Below, piece by piece: positions 25,853 through 35,603 of a stretch of 40,236 bases of DNA. The stretch comes from an uncultured Chthonomonas sp. (GTDB lineage: Bacteria; Armatimonadota; Chthonomonadetes; Chthonomonadales; Chthonomonadaceae), in contig CAIXIX010000121.1 in NCBI GenBank assembly GCA_903919615.1, forward strand, positions 1-40,236. The letters run 5' to 3'. A model generated the notes under the pieces. The model ran no database searches. It had not been told where the DNA came from and saw only the letters and a program-made list of their open reading frames with translations. Both the position numbers and the translations under genes were made by a program. Every line of letters starts with the position of its first letter. The first letter of the stretch is position 1.

Positions 25853-27034
25853 ATGCAAAACGTATTGAGTAACCCCAAACCTGGCGCCACGTCAAACCTG
25901 GCGCACCTACCCTACATCGACTGCCTTAGAGCGCTAGCCTGTATTGCCGTGATAGCGGTGCATACGATGTCTATGACGTTGCCTCCTATTCATTCGGGCG
26001 TCGTCTACAATGCGTTATTGTCGATTGCAGGTCGTGGGTGGCTCGGCGTTCACCTATTTCTTGTTCTATCGGGGTTTTGCCTTTACCATGGGGTGCTAAA
26101 GCGTGCGACGGTTGCAGGCGCTTCTATTGATCTAAAGAGATTCGGTGCGAGGAGATGCCGGAGAATATTGCCGCCTTATTACCTGGCGCTCCTGATATCC
26201 GCATTGGCAGGGATAGCCGCATCAATACGCAACCATCTCGGCGTACTGGCGAGCTTTAACGGTGTTGCAGACATTCCATCGCATCTGCTCATGATTCACA
26301 ATTTTAGCTCTCGCACGATGTACTCGATCAACTCGCCGTTTTGGAGCCTCGCGCTCGAAAGCCAGCTCTATCTTGTCTTCCCACTCTTTGTCTGGATCGC
26401 GTCTAAACGAGGGCTTGCGGCACTCGGCGTGCTAGCTTTTACAATATCTGCACTTTATCAGTTCGGTGTATCTCATATCGTCGGACGCCAACCAGAGTGG
26501 CACCTCTTTGGCGCCGCCTATTATGCACTGCCCGGCCGATGTTTTGAGTTCGCGGTTGGGATGATTGCAGCCGCGCTGGTTCTGCGCCCTGTAAAATATC
26601 AGGGCAAGATAGCAGCAGTTGTGGTCGCTCTGTTGGCATGGCCAGCCTGGGCTGCTGCTGCAGATCAAATTCGATATACACCGTTTAGGGACCAGATATG
26701 GGGGCTAATATTTGCCAGCGCAGCCATCCTCTGTGCTAAGATTCCGAAGGAGATTTTCGCGTCGCGAGCAGGGAGAGTCTTGCCTTGGATTGGAGCCGTA
26801 TCGTATTCGACCTATCTTTACCACGACCCACTGATCAATATCTTTAACCCGGGCAGGTTTGGGCTGGCGATTATCAACGATGCGAGCTTTGTCCTTTTTG
26901 GGATGATTCGCGCCGCACTTTTGATTGCATTTGGAGGAGTTATGTACCACTTGTGGGAGGAACGGTTTATCGATAGTAAACGGGCCGCCTCGCGACGGAT
27001 GCCTGACAACTTACAGGAGAATCTACTGAGTTGA
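25853..27034 (+). CDS. Acyltransferase 3 family membrane protein (OafA/YrhL-like)
   Basis: The 393-residue integral membrane protein belongs to the acyltransferase 3 family, which transfers acetyl or other acyl groups to sugars of envelope glycans, antibiotics or lipids. The N-terminal signature is present: YIDCLRALACIAVIAVH with the conserved His in the first helix, GVHLFLVLSGF in the second, and RRCRRILPPYYLAL after it. About ten hydrophobic segments follow. It has no SGNH domain. The gene follows the ankyrin gene by 62 bases, with a GGGGAGGA some 15 bases before the ATG. Its stop codon overlaps the TTG start of the DUF1592 gene. It could modify a surface glycan or the NRPS peptide; neither is shown. 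Confidence 0.9.
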   Translation: MQNVLSNPKPGATSNLAHLPYIDCLRALACIAVIAVHTMSMTLPPIHSGVVYNALLSIAGRGWLGVHLFLVLSGFCLYHGVLKRATVAGASIDLKRFGARRCRRILPPYYLALLISALAGIAASIRNHLGVLASFNGVADIPSHLLMIHNFSSRTMYSINSPFWSLALESQLYLVFPLFVWIASKRGLAALGVLAFTISALYQFGVSHIVGRQPEWHLFGAAYYALPGRCFEFAVGMIAAALVLRPVKYQGKIAAVVVALLAWPAWAAAADQIRYTPFRDQIWGLIFASAAILCAKIPKEIFASRAGRVLPWIGAVSYSTYLYHDPLINIFNPGRFGLAIINDASFVLFGMIRAALLIAFGGVMYHLWEERFIDSKRAASRRMPDNLQENLLS

Positions 27035-29598
27035 TCTCTCATTACAAGGCTGTGGGATTAGGCGCGGTTCTGCCGATGGCGTCACTTTTACTCGTAAGTG
27101 TTGCGGCGCAGCCTCCTGAGCTTGCGCTGAATGAATATGATCGGGTTATCCAACCCTTTATTCAGACGCACTGCGTTAAGTGCCATGGCCCGGTCAAACA
27201 GCTCGGCAAGATCAGGCTTGATACTCTTCCTGCGACTTTCGGTGAACCTGCGATAAAACTAAAATGGGCCGAGGTCATCAATGTGATGAACGGCCATCAG
27301 ATGCCTCCGCCAACTGAAAAGCAGCCTACGGTTGAAGCGTCAGGCAAGTTTACGGATTCAATTTCCAGGCAGCTAGCTCATGCCGAAGTCGCTGGTCGCT
27401 CAACCCATGTCGTCCTCCGCCGCCTCAATCGTGCCGAATACAACAACACGATTCGAGATCTCATCGGGGTCGATTTCAACCCTGCCGATCCGTTCCCTGA
27501 AGACCCTTCCGCAGGTGGATTTGACAATATCGGTCAGGCGCTTACCGTATCGCCGCTCCATGCGGAGATGTACTATCAGGCTGCGCGGCAGATTTTGGAT
27601 AGAGCGCTTGTAGACGGAACTCAGCCTCCGGCCATCAAGTGGCGCTTCGAGCCACGAGAGAACCAGGAGGGAATGGACAGGGTGCGCGTTAAGCGCGACG
27701 GCCAATCGATCTTACTAAACAACGGGGCCAATCCGGTTGAGAATGGGCTTACCGTTATTCACCATGACAGCTGGGACAAGGGGATTGGCTTCCGAGGATT
27801 TACCGTGCCGGCAGAGGGCGATTATATCCTTCGCTTTAGAGCAGCAGGGCGCGTGCCGGGGCGCGACGAAGTCGTTGCATCTGCCGAGAAGATCCTGAAG
27901 CAGCGTTACGACGAATCGATGGCATCCAATCCCGCCGGCAAGGTGTATCACGAGTCGGCAATGAAGTCGGATCTTGAGCACTATCGCACACACCGAATGT
28001 ACAACTACGGTCCGCCAAGAATCAAGATCACCCTATCGCTCGGCGGCGCCCCTTACGTTATCTCCGAGATGGACGTGGACGCACCAGAATCTGCGCCAAA
28101 AACTTACGAGGTTAAGGCGCATTTTACACGGCAGGATGCTGGAGTTGAACTGCACTACGCCTACGATATTCCGCACTACCTTGAGAACTTCTGGATGCAG
28201 GGCAAGGACAGTTTTGCGCGCCCAGTCCTCTTGTTCGACTGGGTCGAGATCGAGGGCCCGATCTATTCTGGCTGGCCGCCGCCATCGCATCGGAAAATCA
28301 TGGGTGATGTGAGCGTGGGAACGGGCGTGGTCGCTGAAAGCAATGCTGCGCGGACGGTTCTGAAACGGTTTATGACGCGAGCCTATCGCCGGCCCGTAAC
28401 ATCACGCGAGGTCGAATCCCGGTTGGGGCTGTTCACACGTTTACGGGCAGACAAACCGAGCTTTGTCGAGGCGCTTAAGCCTGCGCTTGCATCGGTACTA
28501 ACCTCGCCAGATTTCCTGTTTCTCGTTGAGCCAGTTCATGCTGTGGGCAGTTCCGAGAAGCTGAACGGGTATGAACTGGCGTCCCGCTTATCCTACTTCC
28601 TCTGGTCGAGCATGCCGGATGACGAACTCTTCAAGCTTGCCGCTTCCGGGGATGTCAAAAGACCGGATGTGTTGGCTCACCAGGTCGATAGGATGCTGGC
28701 AGATGCGAAGAGCGAGGCTTTCGTTAAGAACTTCGCCGGGCAGTGGCTGGGCCTGAGAAGGGTAGGTGGAAACCCACCTGTTCAGAACCTGTATCCAGAT
28801 TACGATCGCCATTTGGAAATCTCCATTGTGCGGGAGTCTGAAGGTTTCTTCTCCGAGATCTTGCATCACAATCTAGATGCAAGAAATCTCGTAAAGAGCG
28901 ACTTCGTCACAGTGAACGAGCGGCTGGCGCGATTTTACGGGATCCCTGGAGTTAAGGGAGATGCCATTCGAAAAGTTGCTGTATCGCCAGAGGTGCATCG
29001 GGGCGGGATCGTAACGCAGGCTGCAATCCACACGATTACTTCAAATGGCACGCGTACGTCGCCCGTATCGCGCGGCGTCTGGGTTTTGCGAACTTTGCTG
29101 GGCGCAGACCCCGGATTGCCAGTCGCAAATGTAGGCGAAATCGCATCTAAAGTGCCTGGAATAGATCGCGCAACGGTGAGGCAGCGGCTTCAGATCCATC
29201 GCCAGAATCCCTCTTGCGCAAGGTGTCATGATAAGATCGACCCGCTTGGATTCGCGCTTGAGAACTACAATGCGTGCGGAGAGTGGCGCAACCAGGAGGG
29301 GCACGGCTATAACGGCCGGATCGAGAAAGACGATCCGGTGATTGATACCAGTTCGACCATGCCGGATGGCACCTCTATACAGGGGGTCACAGGGCTGCAG
29401 GCGCAGATTCTCAAGCATGAAGATCAGTTTCTTGGTAATCTGGCATCCCAGATAATGACCTACGCGCTTGGCAGAGAGCTTGGCTTTTCCGATAGATCGG
29501 CAGCATCGGCAGCGGTAATGCGCATGAAGAAGAGCGGATATACCTTGCGATCGTTGATCACTTCGGTCGTTACGTCACCTCAGTTCACGTCGAGATAG
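27031..29598 (+). CDS. DUF1587/DUF1592/DUF1588/DUF1585 protein with two haem-binding motifs
   Basis: The 855-residue exported protein (signal peptide about 1-27) has a cytochrome-c-like N-terminal domain of the planctomycete type with CVKCH (Cys48-His52). It continues with the DUF1587 start (VVLRRLNRAEYNNTIRDLIG), a beta-rich middle that may bind a ligand, then the DUF1595/1592/1588 region (YELASRLSYFLWSSMPDDEL, FAGQWLGLR, GGIVTQA) and the DUF1585 end. A second CARCH lies at Cys729-His733. Such proteins probably bind haem and act in envelope redox chemistry, but no reaction is established. The TTG start overlaps the preceding stop codon by four bases, and AGGAG lies 11 bases upstream. A DUF1552 gene follows by ten bases, the usual partner. 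Confidence 0.92.
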   Translation: MISHYKAVGLGAVLPMASLLLVSVAAQPPELALNEYDRVIQPFIQTHCVKCHGPVKQLGKIRLDTLPATFGEPAIKLKWAEVINVMNGHQMPPPTEKQPTVEASGKFTDSISRQLAHAEVAGRSTHVVLRRLNRAEYNNTIRDLIGVDFNPADPFPEDPSAGGFDNIGQALTVSPLHAEMYYQAARQILDRALVDGTQPPAIKWRFEPRENQEGMDRVRVKRDGQSILLNNGANPVENGLTVIHHDSWDKGIGFRGFTVPAEGDYILRFRAAGRVPGRDEVVASAEKILKQRYDESMASNPAGKVYHESAMKSDLEHYRTHRMYNYGPPRIKITLSLGGAPYVISEMDVDAPESAPKTYEVKAHFTRQDAGVELHYAYDIPHYLENFWMQGKDSFARPVLLFDWVEIEGPIYSGWPPPSHRKIMGDVSVGTGVVAESNAARTVLKRFMTRAYRRPVTSREVESRLGLFTRLRADKPSFVEALKPALASVLTSPDFLFLVEPVHAVGSSEKLNGYELASRLSYFLWSSMPDDELFKLAASGDVKRPDVLAHQVDRMLADAKSEAFVKNFAGQWLGLRRVGGNPPVQNLYPDYDRHLEISIVRESEGFFSEILHHNLDARNLVKSDFVTVNERLARFYGIPGVKGDAIRKVAVSPEVHRGGIVTQAAIHTITSNGTRTSPVSRGVWVLRTLLGADPGLPVANVGEIASKVPGIDRATVRQRLQIHRQNPSCARCHDKIDPLGFALENYNACGEWRNQEGHGYNGRIEKDDPVIDTSSTMPDGTSIQGVTGLQAQILKHEDQFLGNLASQIMTYALGRELGFSDRSAASAAVMRMKKSGYTLRSLITSVVTSPQFTSR

Positions 29599-29608
29599 GG
29601 GCATCGCA

Positions 29609-30964
29609 ATGAGTTTTCATTTCAACAATAGCAAGCCGATCTCACGTCGCACCGCGCTGCGCGGCGCAGGCGCGTGTATTGCCCTGCCGCTGCTGGAGGC
29701 GATGATGGGTTCGTCGGCATCTGCTTCGGAATCCACCTACAAGCCACTACCACATTCTCGTGTGAAACCGTGCCCTCGTGTCATCTTCTGCTACGTGCCA
29801 AACGGCGTCAACATTATGGAATGGGTACCAAAAACAGCTACAGGTGGGCCGAATGTATCGCCAACGCTGGCAGCGCTCGAACAGCATCGTGAGCATTTTT
29901 CTGTGCTGAGCGGCATGGGTCACCCTAAAGCCACAGGCGGCCATTCTGGCGCAGACACCTGGCTTACAGGCGCAGACCTTACCCGCGTTCCTGGAAAAGA
30001 CTATACGAACTCCATTTCTGTGGATCAGGTCATTGCCGAGAAGATTGGTCAGAAGACCCGATTGCCATCGCTGGAGATTGGCGATCTATCTGGCACGGGG
30101 AGCGCACTGCATAGCCACACACTTGCCTTCGATCGTAACGGCACACCGCTTCCTGCTGAGAACAGCCCACTGCGTCTCTTCGAGAGACTGTTCGTCTCTG
30201 AGGATGCGGCCTCCAGGAGCGCAACCCTCAAGCGGTATGCAGAGAAGCGAAGCATTCTGGATGAAATCATGTCGGATGCGAAGTCGCTGCACGATCGCAT
30301 TGGATCCGCCGATCGCGCAAAGGTCGAGGAATATCTAGCGTCCGTACGCGAGACCGAATTGAGGGTGCAGAGGCAGGTCGCCTGGATCGACGTGCCAAAG
30401 CCAGAGATTTCTTCGAACGGGTTGCAGCTCAATAGCCAGCCATCTAATGGGCACGATCGCCCCATGTGGCTGGACGTAATGCTTGAACTCAGCTATCTTT
30501 CGTTCATCACCGATACCACGCGAGTAATCACCTTTGAATGGTCGCGCGAGGCTGGCGGGTACGGCGGCGGCGGTGAAAACCACCACGAGCTGTCTCATCA
30601 TGGCGGAGATCCTGGTATGCTTGCGAAGCTCGCTGCAATTGATCGCTTCCATCTATCAAAGCTGGATCGTTTCCTCACCTTCCTTGCATCAACCGAAGAG
30701 GGCGGCAGGACCATGCTGGATCATACGATGATCATGTTCGGATCGGGAATGAACAGCGGAGAAAAGGGAGATCACTCTCCAAAGAATCTGCCTCTGCTGG
30801 TCGCTGGTGGCGCAGCCTGGGGGTTGAAACATGGCAAGCATCTCGCCCACAATCCGGATAATCACCCTCCAATGGCGAATGTTCTGGTAACACTGATGCA
30901 GAAGATGGGTGTCGAAACCGACAAGTTTCAGGATGCCACAGGGACGTTGACCGGGCTGGCATAA
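29609..30964 (+). CDS. DUF1552 family protein, Tat-like signal
   Basis: The 451-residue protein begins with a twin-arginine-like signal (SRRTALRGAG at residues 12-21, then a hydrophobic stretch), which suggests folded export to the periplasm. The body matches the DUF1552 family: RVIFCYVPNGVN, SVLSGMGHP, GGHSGADTWLTG, FEWSREAGGYGGGGENHHELSHH and MFGSGMNSGEKGDHSPKNLP. The arrangement resembles sulfatase-like or DUF1501-like proteins with many His and Asp residues that may bind metal, but no activity is known. It is found next to DUF1592-type proteins in many Planctomycetes, Verrucomicrobia and Acidobacteria. Here the genes are 10 bases apart and are probably functional partners. Confidence 0.92.
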   Translation: MSFHFNNSKPISRRTALRGAGACIALPLLEAMMGSSASASESTYKPLPHSRVKPCPRVIFCYVPNGVNIMEWVPKTATGGPNVSPTLAALEQHREHFSVLSGMGHPKATGGHSGADTWLTGADLTRVPGKDYTNSISVDQVIAEKIGQKTRLPSLEIGDLSGTGSALHSHTLAFDRNGTPLPAENSPLRLFERLFVSEDAASRSATLKRYAEKRSILDEIMSDAKSLHDRIGSADRAKVEEYLASVRETELRVQRQVAWIDVPKPEISSNGLQLNSQPSNGHDRPMWLDVMLELSYLSFITDTTRVITFEWSREAGGYGGGGENHHELSHHGGDPGMLAKLAAIDRFHLSKLDRFLTFLASTEEGGRTMLDHTMIMFGSGMNSGEKGDHSPKNLPLLVAGGAAWGLKHGKHLAHNPDNHPPMANVLVTLMQKMGVETDKFQDATGTLTGLA

Positions 30965-30995
30965 CGGCATAGTGGCCCATGAAGGAAAATACGAT

Positions 30996-31757
30996 ATGAA
31001 ATACACCTACGAGGACCTTGCAGGAATGATCGACCATTCGCTGCTCCATCCTACAATGACCGACCGCGAACTCGAGGAGGGATGTCAGGTTGCAGCAAAA
31101 TACAAAGTGGCCTCTGTCTGCATCAAACCTTACTATGTAAAGAGGGCGGCAGAGATCCTTGCTGGCAGCGGAGTCGCGGTATGTACGGTTATCGGCTTTC
31201 CGCATGGTAGCAGCATCACCGAAGTGAAGCGATATGAGACAGAGCTTGCGTGCAAGGAAGGCGCGACAGAGATCGATGTGGTTATAAACATCGGCAAAGC
31301 GCTCTCCGGGGACTGGGACTACGTCAAAAACGACATTCAAGCGGTAGTTAAAGAATCGCACAAGCATGGAGCGATCGTGAAAGTCATCTTCGAGAACGAT
31401 TTTATGCCCGATGATGCGATAAAGACGCGCCTTTGCGAAATCTGTGAGGCGGTATCTGCAGAGTATGTGAAGACCTCGACAGGCTATGGCTTTGTGAAAG
31501 GCACGGACGGCAAATACGCATACCAGGGCGCAACCGAGCACGACCTCAAGCTTATGCGCGCCGCATGCTCGCCAGCGGTGAAGATTAAGGCTGCCGGCGG
31601 AGTGCGGGACCTGGACGCCCTCATTAAGTGCCGAGACATCGGGTGTTCACGTGTTGGCGCAACTGCGACAGCGGCAATGATGGATGAGTATCGTCGCCGC
31701 GAAGCCGCCGGCGAACCGGCTGAAAGCGAAGCAAAACTCGGTACGGGCGCCTACTGA
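30996..31757 (+). CDS. deoC: Deoxyribose-phosphate aldolase (DeoC family)
   Basis: The 253-residue cytoplasmic class I aldolase normally splits 2-deoxyribose 5-phosphate into acetaldehyde and glyceraldehyde 3-phosphate. Visible family features are IDHSLLHPTMT near the start, TVIGFPHG, EIDVVINIG with its Asp, the Schiff-base Lys159 in VKTSTGYG and Lys198 in IKAAGGVR, which tunes the active site. I choose the ATG at 30996 (GAAGGA nine bases upstream) over a GTG at 30972. It is the first of five tightly packed sugar-metabolism genes, and its stop overlaps the next ATG by one base. In this setting the substrate may be another deoxy or keto sugar phosphate rather than nucleoside-derived deoxyribose. 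Confidence 0.93.
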   Translation: MKYTYEDLAGMIDHSLLHPTMTDRELEEGCQVAAKYKVASVCIKPYYVKRAAEILAGSGVAVCTVIGFPHGSSITEVKRYETELACKEGATEIDVVINIGKALSGDWDYVKNDIQAVVKESHKHGAIVKVIFENDFMPDDAIKTRLCEICEAVSAEYVKTSTGYGFVKGTDGKYAYQGATEHDLKLMRAACSPAVKIKAAGGVRDLDALIKCRDIGCSRVGATATAAMMDEYRRREAAGEPAESEAKLGTGAY

Positions 31758-32914
31758 TGGAGATCCGAACTGGCTCTATCGGCGTTGCCATGATCGGCAC
31801 CGGCTTCATGGCGGCAGTTCATATCGAGGCGCTGCGTCGTGTTGGCGTCAATATTGTTGGCATCCTTGGCTCGGATCCTGAAAAATCTCGTACTGCTGCG
31901 CACCGGTTTGAACTGCAAAGAGCCTATGAGAGCTGGGAGCAGGTGCTCGAAGACTCCTCCGTACACTCGGTGCATCTGGGTGTGCCAAACCTCCTCCATC
32001 TCCCAATGGCGCGCTCTGCGCTGCATGCAGGTAAGCACGTGCTTTGTGAAAAGCCGCTCGCAATGGACTTAGCTGAGGCTCGCGAGATGGTGACTCTGGC
32101 GCTCCAGTATCCGCACCTTGCCACGGGGGTCAACTACAATAACCGCTACTATCCGCTTTGCATCGAGGCAAAACAGGCGCTAAATACAAAAGACATCGGC
32201 CGTATCTTTCACGTAACTGGCAGCGTGACGCAGGACTGGCTGTTGTACGATACCGACTACAACTGGCGCGTGCTGCGGGAAGAGCAAGGCGACCTGAGAG
32301 CTCTAGCGGATATTGGGGCGCATTGGATGGACCTTATGCACTTCATCACGGGCCTGGAGGTCGAGTCTCTTTGTGCCGATTTCACCACAGTTCACCCCAT
32401 TCGACAGCGACCCAAGGGCGAAATTGCTACGTTTGCGGGCAAAGACGCAGCACCAGTTCAAACCGATCCCATTTCAATTCACACTGATGACTACGGCGCT
32501 GTCCTACTGCGATTTCGCGGGGGCGCCCGTGGCTGTTTCTACGTTTCACAAGTGTCTGCCGGGCGAAAGTATCGTGTGGCGTTTGAGCTTGCAGCTCAGC
32601 ACCGCACCCTGGCATGGAACAGTGAGCAGTGCGAACAGATGTGGATTGGGCGTCGGGCTGAGGCTAACCAGGCGCTTATACGCGACCCTTCCCTGCTTAC
32701 GCCTGCAGCGCGACGATTCAGCGACTATCCAGGTGGCCACAACGAGGGCTACCCCGATACCTTCAAAATGTGCTTTCGAGATTTCTACTCCACTATTGCT
32801 TCCGGCGACCTATCTTCACCAAACTACCCCACCTTTATCGACGGGCATCGCGATATACTGCTCTGTGAGGCGATACGGAGGAGCTACGAAGCAGGAGGAT
32901 GGGTGGACGTGTAG
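31757..32914 (+). CDS. Gfo/Idh/MocA family oxidoreductase
   Basis: The 385-residue enzyme should oxidise or reduce a hydroxyl of a sugar or cyclitol with NAD(P). The Rossmann part shows [15 protein letters not shown], the [14 protein letters not shown] segment and the hallmark CEKPLAMD, whose Lys is catalytic in the family. The C-terminal beta-sheet domain follows, including [27 protein letters not shown]. No signal peptide is seen, so it is cytoplasmic. Start and stop codons overlap with deoC (TGATG). Members of this family often act with TIM-barrel isomerases such as the one encoded next. The substrate is unknown. Confidence 0.92.
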   Translation: MEIRTGSIGVAMIGTGFMAAVHIEALRRVGVNIVGILGSDPEKSRTAAHRFELQRAYESWEQVLEDSSVHSVHLGVPNLLHLPMARSALHAGKHVLCEKPLAMDLAEAREMVTLALQYPHLATGVNYNNRYYPLCIEAKQALNTKDIGRIFHVTGSVTQDWLLYDTDYNWRVLREEQGDLRALADIGAHWMDLMHFITGLEVESLCADFTTVHPIRQRPKGEIATFAGKDAAPVQTDPISIHTDDYGAVLLRFRGGARGCFYVSQVSAGRKYRVAFELAAQHRTLAWNSEQCEQMWIGRRAEANQALIRDPSLLTPAARRFSDYPGGHNEGYPDTFKMCFRDFYSTIASGDLSSPNYPTFIDGHRDILLCEAIRRSYEAGGWVDV

Positions 32915-32925
32915 GAGGTGAGGAT

Positions 32926-33843
32926 ATGAAACTGGGCTTTGTAAGCGCAATACTTCCTGAGCTTTCGCTGCAAGAGGTGCTGACATTTGCGGCGGACTCC
33001 GGCTTTGAGTGCGTCGAGCTTATGTGCTGGCCGGTAGGCAAAGCAGAACGCCGTTACGCTGGCGTTACCCACTTAAACGCAACTGACTTCGACGAAGAAC
33101 AGGCACGTATCGTCAGGGAGCTCACTGCAAGTGCGGGCGTGGAGATCAGCGGTCTGGGCTACTATCCTAATCTGCTGTCCGCTGATGAGAACGAAGCGGA
33201 AATCGCATTGACACATCTGCAGAAGCTGATCACCGTTGCGCCTCAGATCGGTGTTGGCGTGGTGGTCAACACGTTTGTTGGGCGTAACCCTGCGCTCTCT
33301 GTTGATGCCAACTGGCTGCGATTTACGCAGGTTTGGCCAGGATTAATCCGGCTGGCCGAACTGCATAACGTTCGTATTGGAATTGAAAACTGCCCGATGT
33401 ACTTCAGCTCCGACGAGTGGCCGTCTGGAAAGAACCTGGCAACCTCGCCTGCGATCTGGCGTCGCATGTTCTCGGAAATTCCCAGCTCGAATTGGGGACT
33501 AAACTACGATCCGTCGCACCTGGTCTGGCAGCAAATGGACTACCTCAAACCGCTAAGAGAGTTTGCCAGCCGTCTCGTGCATGTGCACGCCAAGGATGTG
33601 CGAATAGACCGTGATCGACTGGATGACGTGGGCGTATTGGCTACTCCCCTTGAATATCACGTGCCGAAACTGCCCGGGCTGGGCGATATCGATTGGGGTC
33701 GCTTCTTCTCAGTTCTAGGCGACACCGGTTATGATGGCGCGGTGTGCATCGAGGTCGAAGATCGGGCCTATGAACAGAACCTTGAGACCCGCAAGGCAGC
33801 GCTGCGACAGAGCGCACGGTACCTTCGACAGTTCGTTTCGTGA
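32926..33843 (+). CDS. Sugar phosphate isomerase/epimerase, xylose isomerase-like TIM barrel
   Basis: The 305-residue protein has the AP-endonuclease-2/xylose isomerase-like barrel. Features are [29 protein letters not shown] at the start (given as a region of about 29 residues, key words FVSA and ECVEL), [10 protein letters not shown] with the metal-type Glu, [19 protein letters not shown] and AVCIEVEDR. The Glu, Asp, His and final Glu expected to bind a divalent metal are all in place. I place the start at the ATG at 32926, because AGGAGGTG precedes it by five bases. It lies 11 bases after the dehydrogenase gene and 10 bases before the next gene. Role: isomerisation or epimerisation of a sugar intermediate; substrate unknown. 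Confidence 0.9.
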   Translation: MKLGFVSAILPELSLQEVLTFAADSGFECVELMCWPVGKAERRYAGVTHLNATDFDEEQARIVRELTASAGVEISGLGYYPNLLSADENEAEIALTHLQKLITVAPQIGVGVVVNTFVGRNPALSVDANWLRFTQVWPGLIRLAELHNVRIGIENCPMYFSSDEWPSGKNLATSPAIWRRMFSEIPSSNWGLNYDPSHLVWQQMDYLKPLREFASRLVHVHAKDVRIDRDRLDDVGVLATPLEYHVPKLPGLGDIDWGRFFSVLGDTGYDGAVCIEVEDRAYEQNLETRKAALRQSARYLRQFVS

Positions 33844-33853
33844 TGATAAACCT

Positions 33854-34849
33854 ATGAACATCCTTGTAAACCTCCCTGCAGGTTTTTTCAGTCAGCCGGA
33901 GCTTTCCGCGATCTTTGATAGGCTGCGTCAAATGGGCGACGTCCGTTTCACCTCTCACAACAAAGCCGACGAAATTCGACACGATCTTTCATGGGCAAAT
34001 GCGGTGATCATGTGGTCATGGCCCATGCTTACCGATGATCTGCTTGAGAGTTTGCCCAATTTGACATTTCTTGGGCACATTGATATCCGGCAGGCCGCCG
34101 CACGCGTTGCGCTTGATCGTGGCCTGGCGGTCTCCGTTTCGCGCCACGGGTTCTCCCCGGCAGTTGCCGAAATGGCGCTTACGCTTATCCTGACGAGCCT
34201 GCGCCGCACATCGACTTTTCATTCGCAGATGGCGATCGGAACGGAACCCTGGGTGAAGACGTTCCCAACCGATATCGATACACGGGAACGGGAGCTAACC
34301 GGCAGGAGCGTGGGAGTTATTGGCTTCGGGCGGGTCGGCAGGCGACTTGTTGAACTGCTCAATCCATTTCAATGCTCTGTCCGTATCTTCGATCCCTTCG
34401 TGAATTCTGAAATTGTTTCCGCATCAGGCGCAGCATCAGTTGCGTTGGATGAGATGATCCGCGAATCGGATGTGGTGGTGCTGTGTGCCGCATCCAACCC
34501 CGGAACAGACCATCTGCTAGGTAAGAATGAGATCGCGCTATTTCGGAAGGATGCCGTATTTGTTAACGTAGCACGCGCTGCACTCGTCGATACAGAGGCG
34601 CTTCTCGCGCGGCTTCACTGCGGAGACTTCTTTGCTGCTCTCGATGTCTTTGACAAAGAGCCCCTGGAGGGTGACTCACCGTTGCGATCTCTGCCCAATG
34701 TCTATCTCACACCGCATCGCGGGGGTGGGATCATTGCATCGGTTCAGCGCACTCTGAACTACCTTGTTGACGACCTGGAGGCGCATGTCGATGGCGGGGG
34801 ACGGCAGCACGTATTAACAGAAGCGATTCTTCCCGGGTTGGATGCATAA
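33854..34849 (+). CDS. D-isomer specific 2-hydroxyacid dehydrogenase
   Basis: The 331-residue protein is a NAD(P)-dependent reductase/oxidase of 2-hydroxy acids, the family of phosphoglycerate and glyoxylate reductases. It has the Rossmann motif SVGVIGFGRVG, the catalytic Arg in FVNVARAALVD, the Glu in LDVFDKEPL and the His in LTPHRGGG. A longer frame opens at 33731, but the extra 41 residues only read over the end of the previous gene in another frame. MNILVNLPAGFF at 33854 is the natural start, ten bases after the upstream stop. The ribosome site is weak, so translational coupling is likely. The downstream kinase gene overlaps by eight bases. It may process a sugar-acid intermediate of the same pathway. 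Confidence 0.92.
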   Translation: MNILVNLPAGFFSQPELSAIFDRLRQMGDVRFTSHNKADEIRHDLSWANAVIMWSWPMLTDDLLESLPNLTFLGHIDIRQAAARVALDRGLAVSVSRHGFSPAVAEMALTLILTSLRRTSTFHSQMAIGTEPWVKTFPTDIDTRERELTGRSVGVIGFGRVGRRLVELLNPFQCSVRIFDPFVNSEIVSASGAASVALDEMIRESDVVVLCAASNPGTDHLLGKNEIALFRKDAVFVNVARAALVDTEALLARLHCGDFFAALDVFDKEPLEGDSPLRSLPNVYLTPHRGGGIIASVQRTLNYLVDDLEAHVDGGGRQHVLTEAILPGLDA

Positions 34850-35504
34850 GTTGAGATCGATACCTGCTCTCGAACTGCCCGTTGAACGAATACTCTCTCT
34901 GCTTGCTGCCACGGGTAAGCGTAGATTGATTGCGTTAGCCGGGTTACCGGGCTCTGGAAAGAGCACTCTGGCTGCGCGTCTGGAGGAAGAGGTTAGCGGA
35001 ACCGTTGGCCCGGGCGTCTTCGTTGCCCTGGGTATGGATGGTTTTCACTACAGCAAAGGCGAGCTAGCCCGGATGTCTGATCCTGAGGCCGCGTTCGCAC
35101 GACGCGGTGCGCCATGGACCTTTGACGCTGAGGCGCTGCATCGGCGGCTTCTTATGCTGCTTGAGGCCAATGTCGAAGTGCCATGGCCGGGCTTCCAGCA
35201 CGAGATGGGCGATCCAGTAGAAGCTTCACTTCTTGTTCCGCCGACCGCTCAGATTATTCTCGTTGAGGGCCTCTATCTGATGCACCCGGCCGACGGATGG
35301 GAAACGATCGGTGCGCTGTTTGAAGAACGCTGGTACCTCGATACGCCGGTCGATGTCGCGATGGAGCGATTGACATTGCGTCATATGAAGGCATGGGGAC
35401 TGATGCGCGATCAGGCCGTGAGCCGTATCGCCGCAAACGACGGGCTGAATGCCAAGATTGTTGCGGCGACACGGCAAGATGCGGATTGGGTTATTCAAAG
35501 TTGA
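34842..35504 (+). CDS. P-loop sugar/nucleoside kinase (uridine kinase/phosphoribulokinase-like, FrcK type)
   Basis: The 220-residue cytoplasmic kinase has a Walker A motif GLPGSGKST (Lys40), the family segment MDGFHYSKGEL, the substrate/Mg region WPGFQHEMGDPVE, LVEGLYLM and an Arg-containing lid (MERLTLRHMKAWG). This layout matches the uridine kinase/phosphoribulokinase-like proteins, including members that phosphorylate fructose or other sugars. Its start overlaps the dehydrogenase gene by eight bases, so it is translated as part of the same set. Phosphorylation of the sugar that feeds the DeoC aldolase is a reasonable inference. A nucleoside kinase is the main alternative. Confidence 0.87.
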   Translation: MHKLRSIPALELPVERILSLLAATGKRRLIALAGLPGSGKSTLAARLEEEVSGTVGPGVFVALGMDGFHYSKGELARMSDPEAAFARRGAPWTFDAEALHRRLLMLLEANVEVPWPGFQHEMGDPVEASLLVPPTAQIILVEGLYLMHPADGWETIGALFEERWYLDTPVDVAMERLTLRHMKAWGLMRDQAVSRIAANDGLNAKIVAATRQDADWVIQS

Positions 35505-35603
35505 TACAGTGAAACCGCCTTCCACTTAAACCGGTATTTATCTCATCACCACGGTGCTGTGTTGCGTCAATTTGTGCATTGTAAATCCGGGAAGGTAACA
35601 CCA

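Noticed and set aside
30732-31541. 269-residue minus-strand open frame
   Set aside because: It is opposite the DUF1552 gene end and deoC, both of which carry conserved motifs. The minus-strand product has no family features and is rich in Cys, His and Arg.
33731-33853. N-terminal extension of the 2-hydroxyacid dehydrogenase
   Set aside because: These 41 codons overlap the end of the isomerase gene out of frame and do not resemble the family; the ATG at 33854 fits the normal N-terminus.
34842-35504. Phosphopantetheinyl transferase to activate the NRPS
   Set aside because: I looked for one near the NRPS genes, but this small protein has a P-loop and kinase motifs, not the transferase signature. 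The activating enzyme must be encoded elsewhere.
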